A stretch of DNA of 64,000 nt. Origin: Owenia fusiformis. Lineage: Eukaryota; Annelida; Polychaeta; Sabellida; Oweniidae. Under the pieces are notes generated by a model that was not told the DNA's origin, did not search any database, and saw only the letters and a list, made by a program, of their open reading frames with translations. The position numbers and the translations under genes are program-made. The stretch lies in contig CAIIXF020000007.1 in assembly GCA_903813345.2 (NCBI GenBank), forward strand, positions 27,996,698-28,060,697. Reading direction: 5' to 3'. Below are positions 43,601-49,043 of this stretch, piece after piece. The stretch's first letter is position 1. Every line of letters begins with the position of its first letter.

Positions 43601-46600
43601 GATGGACCAACTAATATCAATATATTTCCATATCAGCAAGTTAGATATCAATATGTTTCCATACCAACCAGTCAAATATCAATATTTGTTTCCATAACAA
43701 CAGTTAAATATCAATGTTTCCATCAGTCACCTGTCAATATGATTCCATGGCAACCAGTCAAGTATAAATTTTTGCATAACAATTTTGATTAAAAAATCTA
43801 TTGAATCTAAATCTATTTTGATTTTTCAGGTGCGTGTAGTACAAGGCAGGGATCCCCCATGTTTCCTCAACCTGTTTGACCTCATGATCATCCATATTGG
43901 AAAGAGAGAAGAGGAGGAAACCAATACCCAGGGTCCTTGGAGGTTATATCTTGTTAGAAACGAACTTGCCAATGAATCTTATCTAGTCGAAGTGAAATGC
44001 TTCACCACCAGTTTACGCAGTAGGGCCTCATTTCTCTTGCTCAATGTCAAAACTGGACTACTTTATGTGTGGCATGGGTGTAAATCGCCAGAATCAGCAC
44101 GAGTTAATGCACTAGGTATTGCCAATAAATTGAAGAAAAGGTGAGTTAATTGGGGATTTTAGCTTGTATCTCAGTATCTCAAATAAGATATTTTTAGCCA
44201 ATATTTTAATTCATGTTTTAAGAATTACTGTGTGTATTTGTCATGGGGGTGTACAATATTCCATATGGCCGTAAGAATCATGTAGGGCAGACCCAGGAAC
44301 CCCCGGCCCCCTCCTTGAACGAGCCATGTGTCATAGACATACCCTATTATACATGTTTCATGAAAAACCTTGTTTATTTATGCAGATGTCCTGAAGAGGT
44401 AGGCCTACATGAGGATGCCAGTATAATCATCACAGAGATGGAAGAAGGAGAGGAGAAGAATAGCTGGTGGGTAGCTCTGGAGGAGAAAGACCAAAGCATC
44501 TATAACTGCCTGCTAAAGGTCTCCAGGCCATTCACACACACACTACGTTTATTCTACATGTCCAGTGTGAGTGGAGTGTTCGAGGCAACCGAGCTTCTGA
44601 ACCCAGCAAGACAGGACGATGTCTGTTCACCATTCCCTTTCACTCAAGATGATCTCTATAAGGCTTCACAACCTGGTACGCCATCTTTTTGAATTTTGAT
44701 TTCGATTTAGACTAGTTTTCTGAACACAGAATATATTTGTTATTCTGAATTGCAGAGTATGTGGCATGTTCAGTATATGAAAATCTGAACTTACATACTG
44801 TGAAACCTGTAAAGAAGAACACCTCTGTCAGTGGAACACTTTTCAGAGTCAACTGACTTAGTGTTCAATGAACCTTTATAAGTAGAACACCTCCAAAATG
44901 GAACCCTTTTTAGAGGTACCTAAGGTGTTCCACTAAGACTAGTTTTACAGTATTAGCATAGACAGCTATTAGATTTTGAGAAGCCACATTTCATCATGTT
45001 TGTTGCAGCCCTTTTCCTTGTGGAAAGTGATGATTGTGTGTATGTATGGCAAGGCTGGTGGCCTGAGGATGGGGAGGGTGAAGAAAATATCAAAACAGGA
45101 TCAGCCATAGCTCGGTTCAACATTGACAGAAAATGTGCTATGGAAACTACTCTCAACTACTGTAAAGGTGAGCAAATTTTACTTAAAAACAAAGCAAACT
45201 GTTCATCTGAGTGAAGTTTTCTCAAATATGAGTGATTTTTTTCTCAAATTCAAGTGAAGTTTTTTCAGATGTGAGTGATTTTTTCTCAAATGTGAGTGAA
45301 ATTTTCTAAAATGTGTTCAAATTATTCTATATGTGAGTGAACTATTCTCGAATGTGAGTGAACTTTTCTCAAATATGACTGAACTTTTCTCAAATATGAC
45401 TGAACTTTTCTCAAATATGAGAGAACTGTTCTCAAATATGACTGAACTTTTCTCTATGTGAGCAAACTATTTTCAAGTGATTGTCAATTGTAGTCCCTTT
45501 AAGTGAGTGAACTCAGGTCCAACGTATAAACAGTCCAGTCTGAAACCTTTGAATAAATGTATAAAATGTGAGCAAAACAGTACCACATGTAAGCCTCATT
45601 TGTAAACTTCAATAAATGATGACTGCAAACGTGAATTAATGTGCCTCTCAGGCCACTCTGACCGAGACATTTTTAAAAGCATATAAATTTACTAATAACT
45701 ACCTTTAATTTAATCAGTCTTTGAAAATAATATATTCAATAAAATAAAAATCTATTTCTAGAAATTGGCCACCCAGAAACAGATGCCTATCTTGTGTATG
45801 GAGGCCAGGAGTCGGTGACCTTCACCAATCTTTTCCCTACCTGGACGGACTCTAATGAGGCAAGGCAGGCTCAGATCAAGGTATGAAATAAGTTATAAAT
45901 AGTATAAACTTTAAACATTAAACATCTTAATCATAAACGCTTTGCATGTTTAACATACTAAAGTTGTAAAACTTGGAAACAATAAAAACAAAACATGTAA
46001 ACTTGTGTACAGTAAAACCTGTATAGTGAACACGTCTGTTGGTGGAAGACTTCAGAGTCCCAAGACCAACTGACTTAATGTAAAATGAATAAGTAGAACA
46101 CCTCTCAAGGAGAACACTTTTTAGAGGTACCAAAGGTGTTCCACTAAGATAGGTTTTGCTCTATTATCGTAATGATTGATTGTTGAATAGATGAATTTAA
46201 ATTGTAGGATGGCAAGAAATCTCGGGAACCAGTGCCTGTAAAGCAGATTCTTGCCAGATTGTCTCGTTCCCGCTATTCGCTTGAAGAATTACAACAGGAA
46301 GAGCTGCCTGATGGAGTGGACCCAGGCAAACTGGAAACATATCTCTCAGAGGAAGACTTTCTGGTAATATATAGGCCTATGCACATGATTTTTGTATTTA
46401 GGAGTGTATTCATAAACAGATATTCAAAGCTGTATCATTGTGTAGATTACACTATATTAGGAGTATCAATATTGAAAGTGGCACTTTAATGCACCCGAAG
46501 TTCTTTCACACAGTTAAGTATTGGATATGAGGTCAATGTAATGAAGCCATTCCAAAGTTCATGTAAATTCAAAGAGTTTGCTCAAAGTTCATGTAAATTC

Positions 46601-46916
46601 AAAGAGTTTGCTTAAAGTTCATGTAAATTCATACTAGGCCCAGCCATAAGTGTTTGGATATTGAGATGTTCACATTTCAAGCTTTCTTAACATTTGAGTC
46701 AATGAGTCAATACAAAGTGGGACCGGAAAAGTGTAAAAAGATTAGAAAGGTGCTTGAATTTGAGGGATGTTCAATAAGAGAAGTGTTTGGATTAGTGCTG
46801 TAACATTAACATTGTCGTTGTAATTTCAGGATGTGTTAGGGATCAAGAGAAGTGAGTTCAATGATCTACCAGGCTGGAAACAAACATCTCTGAAACGTGA
46901 ATCTGGTCTCTTCTAG
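1..46916 (+). CDS. SVIL: Supervillin (gelsolin/villin family), 28 exons, 5' end outside window
   Basis: Supervillin is a peripheral membrane protein of the cortical cytoskeleton that links F-actin and myosin II to the plasma membrane and acts in cell spreading, podosomes and cytokinesis (family knowledge). The call rests on the C-terminal half, which I recognise by recall against vertebrate supervillin, e.g. [82 protein letters not shown] and a terminal villin headpiece ending SGLF. Exons: 1-1621, 20282-20430, 21263-21385, 22886-23961, 25906-26040, 27468-27707, 30027-31026, 32496-32799, 33399-34044, 35587-35828, 37056-37223, 37824-38079, 38639-38799, 38957-39106, 39408-39544, 39733-39880, 40176-40324, 40753-40909, 41226-41404, 41783-41892, 42721-42890, 43285-43442, 43830-44140, 44386-44675, 45009-45167, 45762-45880, 46208-46363, 46830-46916. 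They sum to 8,601 nt, exactly 2,867 codons, with all phases matching. Residue numbers below count from window position 1. Confidence 0.95.
2278..2465. mobile_element. MITE copy 1 of family with ACAGTAAAACCTG ends
   Basis: Inverted ends ACAGTAAAACCTG and CAGGTTTTACTGT enclose about 190 bp with repeated GAACACCTGTCTC. Five further copies in the window share the ends and the GAACACCT words. Confidence 0.8.
3340..3499 (+). CDS. SVIL: Candidate alternative first exon of supervillin, transmembrane N-terminus
   Basis: The ATG at 3340 opens 53 codons that run to a good donor, AAACAG|GTATGT. The peptide starts [15 protein letters not shown], continues as an unbroken hydrophobic segment of about 22 residues ([14 protein letters not shown]), then turns strongly basic ([15 protein letters not shown]). 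This is the pattern of a signal-anchor helix with a positive cytosolic flank. The donor leaves phase 1, as exon 1 does, so splicing to 20282 restores the supervillin frame. An in-frame TAG lies just upstream at 3310-3312. It is inferred from frame, phase and composition only; an ORF of this size could also be chance. Confidence 0.45.
4329..4480 (+). repeat. 18-bp minisatellite, about eight copies
   Basis: The unit CTGTAGTATTTGATTGTT repeats head to tail with few changes, ending GCTGTAGTATTTGATCA. It lies in supervillin intron 1. Confidence 0.9.
5193..5361. mobile_element. Palindromic MITE with GCCCGTAGCCAG ends
   Basis: Left GCCCGTAGCCAG, right CTGGATACGGGC, with AGCTCCCCC-type words near both ends. 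About 170 bp, non-coding. The type is common as dispersed palindromes in marine invertebrate genomes. Confidence 0.7.
7046..8590. mobile_element. Pair of inverted ~120-bp repeats 1.4 kb apart
   Basis: Left copy: CTAAGGCCAAACAAAAATAT then ATGTCTGTTTCC and AGGGTAGGTAGG (7046-7160). Right copy, inverted: GGTCGGTCGGGGTTCCGGAA then ACGGACATATATTTTTGTTT and GGCC (8455-8590). They may be the ends of one element or two insertions of one MITE. Between them only a small palindrome (8113-8218, TTTCGGGTTTCC versus GAAACCCGAAA) stands out. Confidence 0.6.
8893..10429 (-). mobile_element. Fold-back Tc1/mariner-like element with ~500-bp inverted arms
   Basis: It opens with CAGGGTGGGCC and closes with GGCCCACCCTG, flanked on both sides by TA, the Tc1/mariner target duplication. 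The arms are inverted copies for about 500 bp (8893-9395 and 9935-10429), far longer than usual mariner termini. The unique centre, read on the minus strand, keeps pieces resembling the C-terminal half of a mariner-type transposase: [39 protein letters not shown] and INQWLPRL. The reading frame is broken by several stops and shifts, so it is a dead copy. Confidence 0.8.
10566..10747. mobile_element. MITE copy 2 (ACAGTAAAACCTG family)
   Basis: Left end ACAATAAAACCTG, right end GACAGGTTCTATTGTA, with TAGTGAACA, GGTGTTCCCTGAACAC and AGGTGTTCACTAGAG inside. It is diverged from copy 1 but keeps both ends. Confidence 0.75.
12030..12177 (+). repeat. ~150-bp dispersed repeat, copy A
   Basis: Shares TATGTCACTACCAGAAGTGG, TACAGTCTCCAACC, GGTGTCTGTAACAAATGGCA and GATATTTTGCATGTTAATGC with three other copies. 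No transposase and no clear terminal inverted repeat; a TGTCACCA/TGGTGACA pair lies near both ends. Confidence 0.75.
13375..13639 (+). CDS. SVIL: Candidate second alternative first exon of supervillin
   Basis: The ORF has four early in-frame Met codons ([15 protein letters not shown]) and runs to TTTCGAG|GTATGT at 13639/13640. A second possible donor, GGATG|GTAATT at 13603/13604, also leaves phase 1. Either would join in frame to exon 2 at 20282. The peptide is hydrophilic, Asn/Lys/Asp-rich ([16 protein letters not shown]) and has no hydrophobic segment. A strong donor-like AACAG|GTAAGT at 13070 lies about 300 bp upstream and could close a non-coding leader exon. No promoter motif is evident. 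I do not recognise the peptide. Confidence 0.35.
15528..15650 (+). repeat. ~150-bp dispersed repeat, copy B
   Basis: Contains TTATGTCACTTTTTGTTGG, TTTGGCATCTGTAACAAATG and GTGACATTTTGCATGTTAAT; the first part is shortened compared with copy A. Confidence 0.75.
16398..17098 (+). mobile_element. Internally deleted piggyBac-like element
   Basis: Flanked by TTAA on both sides, with ends CCTTTAGCGTGCTGCC and GCATGGTAAAGG that are partly inverted repeats. Subterminal repeats CCGGCGGACTCGTCCGCCG and CCGGCGGACCCGTACGCC follow. An ATG at 16661 opens [20 protein letters not shown] and then FRLLEAD, an acidic start like that of piggyBac transposases, but the frame closes at 16759 and no catalytic domain is present. 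The GC-rich left end contrasts with the host intron. Confidence 0.75.
18132..18314. mobile_element. Palindromic MITE with AGTGTTCCCCCC ends
   Basis: Left AGTGTTCCCCCCTGG, right GCTGGGGAGATCACTG, with CAAGTGGGTGCA on the left and CAAGTGGGTGCAGCACCCACTT on the right forming the inner fold. About 180 bp, non-coding. Confidence 0.6.
19221..19607. mobile_element. MITE with 26-bp inverted ends and internal duplication
   Basis: Ends AAAGGACGATTCTCGGTTTG (then GAGAAC) and its exact complement at 19582-19607. The interior holds a direct duplication of about 150 bp: AATATTACCCAAATTAAACT / ...AAATTA, TTCAAAAGA-GACATT and GTC-GAAGCAGGGATAA each occur twice. Confidence 0.85.
20282..20430 (+). CDS. SVIL: Supervillin exon 2
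   Basis: Residues 541-590. The acceptor is CTTTTTCAG and the donor AAT|GTGAGT, entering in phase 1 and leaving in phase 0. The peptide is Ser/Asp-rich then Arg-rich ([20 protein letters not shown]) and ends [15 protein letters not shown]. It is the first exon downstream of the 18.7-kb intron, so any isoform begun inside that intron must splice here or further on. The following intron (20431-21262) shows nothing I can name. Confidence 0.85.
21263..21385 (+). CDS. SVIL: Supervillin exon 3
   Basis: Residues 591-631, phase 0 to 0, acceptor CCACCTTCAG, donor GACAG|GTACCA. The peptide carries a basic Ser-Pro patch ([12 protein letters not shown]) followed by the acidic stretch [12 protein letters not shown], consistent with a disordered region open to phosphorylation. 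Being 123 nt long and phase 0, it could be skipped without a frameshift. The next intron (21386-22885) is AT-rich and has no recognisable element. Confidence 0.8.
22886..23961 (+). CDS. SVIL: Supervillin exon 4 (disordered, repeated short motifs)
   Basis: Residues 632-989. It starts [18 protein letters not shown] and ends QEENQEE. A motif of the form (N/A)ELxxxLxxRRxxLE occurs three times: [29 protein letters not shown] and [15 protein letters not shown] consensus PP1-docking SILK motif lies at 23732-23743, with a near match (SVLK) earlier. The acceptor is GTCTTCCAG and the donor AAAG|GTACGT, phase 2. Confidence 0.88.
24784..24964. mobile_element. MITE copy 3 (ACAGTAAAACCTG family)
   Basis: Left end ACAATGAAATCTGTAAAGTG, right end GACAGGTTTTACTAT. 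The centre has CCTAAGACCAACTGACTTAA and AGAGGTACCAAAGATGTTCC, shared with the copies at 44797 and 46009. Confidence 0.8.
25906..26040 (+). CDS. SVIL: Supervillin exon 5
   Basis: Residues 990-1034, acceptor TTATCTTCCAG, donor CCAAG|GTAAGT, phase 2 to 2. The peptide contains [19 protein letters not shown], whose LSVAER core recurs in exon 7 (LSVNAK, LSIAEK). The preceding intron (23962-25905) holds one copy of the six-copy MITE; the following intron (26041-27467) holds a repeat at 26115-26709. Confidence 0.87.
26115..26709. repeat. Inverted-end repeat with GGTATGGCATTGG core and long C/G homopolymer
   Basis: Left GGCAGAAGCCCGGTGGGTTC then ACTGTATA; right ACAGTGAACCCCCC ending in a run of about 18 C then GGGGGG CAGAAGGGG. 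Between them the words TTTGGTATGGCATTGG and GGTATGAGAATGG recur many times. It may be one decayed DNA element with a tandem core. It lies in supervillin intron 5. Confidence 0.6.
27468..27707 (+). CDS. SVIL: Supervillin exon 6
   Basis: Residues 1035-1114, acceptor TTGTTTTCAG, donor GAAAG|GTAGGT. It ends [18 protein letters not shown], the first of six related TQP-type motifs along the protein. The next intron (27708-30026, 2.3 kb) is plain AT-rich sequence in which I see no element or gene. Confidence 0.88.
30027..31026 (+). CDS. SVIL: Supervillin exon 7
   Basis: Residues 1115-1448, a 1,000-nt exon with acceptor CATTTGCAG and donor ACTCAG|GTGAGT. It is basic and disordered, with TLPISLEDL, two paired elements ([17 protein letters not shown] and [17 protein letters not shown]) and TQPVTIEEV, and it splits a further TQ|PVT motif across its donor. 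The recurrence of LS-x-A-E/N-K suggests duplicated short linear elements. The next intron (31027-32495) has a pyrimidine-rich tract near 31690-31820 and otherwise nothing I can name. Confidence 0.92.
32496..32799 (+). CDS. SVIL: Supervillin exon 8 with Gly-Ser-Arg coding minisatellite
   Basis: Residues 1449-1549, acceptor TTAACCACAG, donor CCAG|GTACTA, phase 1 out. After [19 protein letters not shown] comes a run of 24-bp units (about 32640-32752) coding for GSRSGSQP-like octapeptides, then [12 protein letters not shown]. The repeat is in frame and uninterrupted. The next intron (32800-33398) shows nothing notable. Confidence 0.88.
33399..34044 (+). CDS. SVIL: Supervillin exon 9
   Basis: Residues 1550-1764, acceptor TCATTTTAG, donor GATAG|GTAAGT. 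It contains two consensus [GS]IL[RK] motifs (GILK at 33500-33511 and SILK at 33566-33577), then a basic stretch [20 protein letters not shown] and two more TQP motifs (HTQPIE and MTQPIT). Composition is disordered and Ser/Glu-rich. The next intron (34045-35586) ends in a short C-run and A-run tract near 35420-35450 that may be a decayed MITE end. Confidence 0.9.
35587..35828 (+). CDS. SVIL: Supervillin exon 10
   Basis: Residues 1765-1845, acceptor CACTATTGTAG, donor AAACAG|GTATGT. It contains [20 protein letters not shown] then [14 protein letters not shown], which I recall as the conserved repeat type just before the gelsolin core of supervillins. The next intron (35829-37055) is featureless to me. 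Confidence 0.92.
37056..37223 (+). CDS. SVIL: Supervillin exon 11
   Basis: Residues 1846-1901, acceptor TTCTTTGTAG, donor AAATG|GTAAAT, phase 1 to 1. The peptide is basic and Pro/Ser-rich ([18 protein letters not shown]) and ends SISLGDLNG. The next intron (37224-37823) shows nothing notable. Confidence 0.87.
37824..38079 (+). CDS. SVIL: Supervillin exon 12
   Basis: Residues 1902-1986, acceptor CACCCAAAG, donor GAAAT|GTAAGT. After a basic start it becomes acidic: [18 protein letters not shown] and [13 protein letters not shown]. The acceptor has a weaker pyrimidine tract than its neighbours, but the frame across both junctions is kept. The next intron (38080-38638) carries a partial copy of the six-copy MITE. 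Confidence 0.87.
38419..38500. mobile_element. MITE copy 4, partial (ACAGTAAAACCTG family)
   Basis: Only the left half is recognisable: ACAGTAAAACCTTTTTATAT then GGAACACCC and TTGTTCC. The right terminus is missing or too diverged. Confidence 0.6.
38639..38799 (+). CDS. SVIL: Supervillin exon 13
   Basis: Residues 1987-2040, acceptor AACTTGCAG, donor GAAAA|GTAAGA. It contains [19 protein letters not shown] and [15 protein letters not shown]. The SRNPLKAL block is a supervillin hallmark by recall and anchors the gene call ahead of the gelsolin repeats. Confidence 0.93.
38957..39106 (+). CDS. SVIL: Supervillin exon 14
   Basis: Residues 2041-2090, acceptor TGCTTTCAG, donor AAGG|GTAAGT. It carries [19 protein letters not shown] and [11 protein letters not shown], the entry to the first gelsolin-like repeat; both blocks resemble the vertebrate LAGLASKENFSNVSLR and LMLLQIKG. 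Confidence 0.94.
39408..39544 (+). CDS. SVIL: Supervillin exon 15, first gelsolin-like repeat
   Basis: Residues 2091-2136, acceptor TTCTTTTAAG, donor CCAAG|GTAAAT. It contains [20 protein letters not shown] and [15 protein letters not shown]. The [10 protein letters not shown] and WLGEYAN pattern is the gelsolin fold core (the S-x-N-x-GD strand followed by the W-x-G turn). Confidence 0.95.
39733..39880 (+). CDS. SVIL: Supervillin exon 16, gelsolin-like repeat
   Basis: Residues 2137-2185, acceptor CTTTTTAG, donor GAAG|GTGAAT. It contains [17 protein letters not shown], the long helix of the repeat, and [12 protein letters not shown], equivalent to the FWKLLGG block of vertebrate supervillin. 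Confidence 0.94.
40176..40324 (+). CDS. SVIL: Supervillin exon 17, second gelsolin-like repeat start
   Basis: Residues 2186-2235, acceptor GCTGTTTAAG, donor AAAGAG|GTTGGT, which is weak, but the junction to the next exon restores [16 protein letters not shown] exactly. It contains [19 protein letters not shown] and [11 protein letters not shown], conserved with vertebrate KEDELYEAAIIETN and YWGKIPK. Confidence 0.93.
40753..40909 (+). CDS. SVIL: Supervillin exon 18
   Basis: Residues 2236-2287, acceptor ATTTTTCAG, donor TCATA|GTAAGT. It contains [14 protein letters not shown], the repeat's W-x-GK turn, then [19 protein letters not shown], matching the vertebrate FDYENCDINPL. Confidence 0.95.
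41226..41404 (+). CDS. SVIL: Supervillin exon 19
   Basis: Residues 2288-2347, acceptor TGATTTTTAG, donor AACAAG|GTGGGT. It contains [20 protein letters not shown] and REKFSDWPD, the linker that follows the second gelsolin-like repeat. The intron that follows begins with a threefold 28-bp direct repeat (41439-41518). Confidence 0.94.
41439..41518 (+). repeat. 28-bp direct repeat, three copies
   Basis: ATACCATTGACACTTTGATG then TCATACCAT repeated nearly perfectly, in a supervillin intron directly after exon 19. Confidence 0.9.
41783..41892 (+). CDS. SVIL: Supervillin exon 20
   Basis: Residues 2348-2383, acceptor GTACTTTTAG, donor AAATG|GTAAGT. The peptide contains [15 protein letters not shown] and [14 protein letters not shown]; the L-E-G-x-x-V-G-R-G block is shared with vertebrate supervillin. 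The next intron is almost filled by the inverted-repeat element at 42063-42570. Confidence 0.93.
42063..42570. mobile_element. DNA-transposon-like element with ~70-bp inverted ends
   Basis: Left CCGGAATAGCCT, CTGTAAAGTCAGATAC, GCAAATGGCGGACATAACCG then TCGCTT; right the same in inverted order ending GGCTATTCCGG. About 508 bp with no transposase, filling most of supervillin intron 20. Confidence 0.85.
42721..42890 (+). CDS. SVIL: Supervillin exon 21, third gelsolin-like repeat
   Basis: Residues 2384-2440, acceptor CTGATTCCAG, donor TCAG|GTGAGA. It contains [19 protein letters not shown] and [17 protein letters not shown]. The Q-F-H-E-G-D-x-Y-V-V-x-W strand-turn is a diagnostic supervillin block. 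Confidence 0.95.
43285..43442 (+). CDS. SVIL: Supervillin exon 22
   Basis: Residues 2441-2493, acceptor GCTGTTTCAG, donor CCACAG|GTAAAA. It contains [20 protein letters not shown] and [14 protein letters not shown], nearly identical in pattern to vertebrate EKCVYFFWQGRHSTVSEKG. Confidence 0.95.
43615..43765 (+). repeat. Degenerate ~37-bp tandem repeat, about five copies
   Basis: Words ATATCAATAT, TTTCCAT and AACCAGTCAA recur in order at about 33-40-bp spacing just before supervillin exon 23. Confidence 0.7.
43830..44140 (+). CDS. SVIL: Supervillin exon 23, third to fourth gelsolin-like repeat
   Basis: Residues 2494-2596, acceptor ATTTTTCAG, donor AAAAG|GTGAGT. It runs from [15 protein letters not shown] through [10 protein letters not shown] to [20 protein letters not shown] and WHGCK, so it carries the end of one gelsolin repeat and most of the next. 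The preceding intron contains a degenerate ~37-bp repeat (43615-43765). Confidence 0.95.
44386..44675 (+). CDS. SVIL: Supervillin exon 24
   Basis: Residues 2597-2693, acceptor TTTATGCAG, donor CCTG|GTACGC. It contains [36 protein letters not shown] and [15 protein letters not shown], matching the vertebrate [20 protein letters not shown] and PFLQEDLYSAPQP. The next intron holds one copy of the six-copy MITE. Confidence 0.95.
44797..44952. mobile_element. MITE copy 5 (ACAGTAAAACCTG family)
   Basis: Left end ACTGTGAAACCTGTAAAG, right end ACTAGTTTTACAGTA; inside AGAACACCT, TCAACTGACTTAGTG and TAGAGGTACCTAAGGTGTTCC. It ends only about 55 bp before supervillin exon 25. Confidence 0.8.
45009..45167 (+). 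CDS. SVIL: Supervillin exon 25, fifth gelsolin-like repeat
   Basis: Residues 2694-2746, acceptor TTTGTTGCAG, donor AAAG|GTGAGC. It contains [19 protein letters not shown] and [15 protein letters not shown], conserved with the vertebrate EVYLWQGWWP and DRKSAMETVLQYCKG. The following intron begins with a 21-bp minisatellite. Confidence 0.95.
45206..45478 (+). repeat. 21-22-bp minisatellite, about twelve copies
   Basis: Unit ACTTTTCTCAAATATGACTGA, most regular at 45355-45450 and degenerate on both sides. It begins about 40 bp after supervillin exon 25. Confidence 0.85.
45762..45880 (+). CDS. SVIL: Supervillin exon 26
   Basis: Residues 2747-2786, acceptor ATTTCTAG, donor ATCAAG|GTATGA. It contains [20 protein letters not shown], the conserved end of the last gelsolin-like repeat. 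The next intron holds one copy of the six-copy MITE. Confidence 0.94.
46009..46164. mobile_element. MITE copy 6 (ACAGTAAAACCTG family)
   Basis: Left end ACAGTAAAACCTGTATAGTG, right end GATAGGTTTTGCTCTA; inside CCCAAGACCAACTGACTTAA and TAGAGGTACCAAAGGTGTTCC. It ends about 45 bp before supervillin exon 27, close to the branch-point region. Confidence 0.8.
46208..46363 (+). CDS. SVIL: Supervillin exon 27, linker and N-terminal half of villin headpiece
   Basis: Residues 2787-2838, acceptor AAATTGTAG, donor CTG|GTAATA, phase 0 to 0. It contains [15 protein letters not shown], then [19 protein letters not shown], the headpiece N-terminal subdomain with its P-x-G-V-D-P and L-E-x-Y-L-x-x-E-D-F signature. 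Confidence 0.94.
46552..46632 (+). repeat. 30-bp direct repeat, about 2.7 copies
   Basis: CAAAGTTCATGTAAATTCAA then AGAGTTTGCT occurs twice in full and once in part, in the last supervillin intron. Confidence 0.9.
46830..46916 (+). CDS. SVIL: Supervillin exon 28, C-terminal villin headpiece and stop
   Basis: Residues 2839-2866 then TAG at 46914-46916. The peptide is [18 protein letters not shown] followed by [10 protein letters not shown]. It keeps the Pro-x-Trp of the headpiece hydrophobic cap and the terminal GLF. The last basic cluster reads KRES where villin has KKEK, so one lysine is missing. Vertebrate supervillin headpiece is reported not to bind F-actin detectably, so actin binding should not be assumed here. 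Confidence 0.95.
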   Translation, partial: DVLGIKRSEFNDLPGWKQTSLKRESGLF

Positions 46917-48539
46917 TCTCATCCATTACCTTACCTTATTTGGTCTCATATCATTAAAAACTCTCAAAGTTGATATTCCAAACTTTAACATGGCTCTAAT
47001 CTCTAAATCTCGACACAGCACAGAACTGGGATAGCTCCAATAAGGGACAGCTCAATATAGGAGACATTGATGGAACTTGGTCAGTCTTTGGATCAAACCC
47101 TTCACTAGTAACAATACTTCATGAAATACAACATAGAAACACTGTGTGACTAAATGCATGTACAGTCAAGACCAAACGGGAATGTTCATATTCAAATGAC
47201 AGTTAGGGACAAACTCAAGCATAGTTATAACATTGGAAATACAGAGTAGATTTCTGTCAAAGAGGCTATTTGCCAAACACCCATGGCTAGATGTACAGTT
47301 GGGAGTGAATGTGATGCAGGTTTGAAGTTGCCTTTAACAAAGTGCCTCGAAAAAATCCCATAAATAATGACTTGCAATTTTGTTTGTGCAATATAATAAA
47401 GAGGAGTATGATTGCCAAGTTTGTATGTACACACGTTTCATTTTTATTGCAAATAAACATACTTACAAAAACTCATTTTGAGTTAATAACGGCTTAAAAA
47501 CTCTAAATATGAGTTCATATGTACAAAATGTACTTACTTCACGTCCCTGCTTCATGTGTACTTACAGAGAATTAATTGGGTTCATATGTGTTTACAAAAA
47601 CTCATTATGAATTCACATATACTTACAAACTCTAAACAGTGCTGAATTGATAAATTCACAAAGTCACAAAATAGATTAATTCAATATGTCATGTTTCTTT
47701 TATAACGATGTCATATTTTATGATGACGTGTCATATTTCTGATTGATGTCATGTTTCTGTAGAGCTGAATAGTGGTTCTACCAAATGACCAAAGGAGGTG
47801 ATTTTGTTATCCCAATTTAAGTTGCCTTTGATAACTGGGATAAGCTTAACCTCCTGTGTTTAATATCGCAAAATGGAGATACTCAATATGCTGATTTTGT
47901 AAAATGCGATCTTGAAATCCAAACTATTTGAACTTCTAATATATATTTACTATAAAATACATTTTAGTAACTCTGGTTATTTTAACTAATGGCTTCAGTT
48001 GTTTTTACCTCAATGTAAAAACATTGTTTTTTTACGAAGTATGTTTGAAAATTAATTGGAGATTCATGATGTTGTTGCTATGGTTTCCATAAGTTGTAAA
48101 TTAAACTGAGTCTGAAAACGTGATATATTAGATGTATAAATCATTACTTAATATAAAATGTAATTATTATTGTACGTAGAGCTTGTACAAATGCAATGAT
48201 GTGTTATATAAATGCTCAACATTTTAAAGTTGTTCTACTGAATATATACCATGCAAGTAACTTTTAATCATGTTTCACAAACTATTTCGAAACTTTTATA
48301 CTTTCGATGGAACTGTAATTTTAATATGTTTTAATGTTGGTTTTATAAAAAAAAGTTTGTCACATAATTTTATCGTGGATGGTTTTATTATGGAAGAAGA
48401 TTGTTCAAGTTTTGACTAGTCATAATGTGTTGAGAATACTTTGGCCAAATAGATATCAGATTTATAACATAACTATATGTATACAATTAAAAAGCTTATT
48501 ATGATGATTGCATTGTGTGTATAATTGCTTGGTAAATTG

Positions 48540-48972
48540 TACATGTTGGAGTTTGTACATCAGATGTACATAATTGTGAACATGGTCTTGATTATGTACA
48601 TGTTCATAATTGTACATGAGATGTACTTGATTTAGTACATGTTCATGATTGTTATATACACTAGATGTACTTGATTGTGTACATGTTCATATATGTACAT
48701 CAGATGTACTTGATTGTGTACATGTAATTGATTGTGTACATGTTCATGATTATACATCCCATGTACTTGATTGTGTACATGTTCATGATTGTGCATCAAA
48801 TGTACTTGGTTGTGTACATGTGCATGATTGTACATGAGATGTGCTTGATGGTGTACATGTTCATGATTGTGCATCAAATGTACTTGGTTGTGTACATGTT
48901 CATGATTGTACATCGAATGTACTTGGTTGTGTACATGTTCATGATTGTACAACAAATGTATTTGATTGTGCT
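48540..48972 (+). repeat. 39-bp minisatellite, about 11 copies
   Basis: The unit is about 39 bp, built on GTACATGTTCATGATTGT and ACATCAAATGTACTTGGTTGT-like halves; each half contains the palindrome-like GTACAT. Copies vary by a few substitutions. It reads open on both strands (antisense as HNHEHVHNQVHLM repeats), which is a by-product of a unit length divisible by three. Confidence 0.9.
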
Positions 48973-49037
48973 AAAGTCTGAAGTCTGTTTTGGTCAATGT
49001 ATAAAGTTGTTTTTATGGTGTATGTTACTATATACTG

Positions 49038-49043
49038 AATAAA
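49038..49043 (+). promoter_or_regulatory. SVIL: Polyadenylation signal AATAAA (distal, supervillin)
   Basis: The hexamer sits in CTGAATAAAGCAGC, about 70 bp past the minisatellite. It is the last plus-strand AATAAA I noticed before the convergent minus-strand gene. Confidence 0.4.

Noticed and set aside
48632-48955. ORF of HNHEHVHNQVHLM repeats on the minus strand
   Set aside because: A by-product of the 39-bp minisatellite; several frames are open for the same reason.
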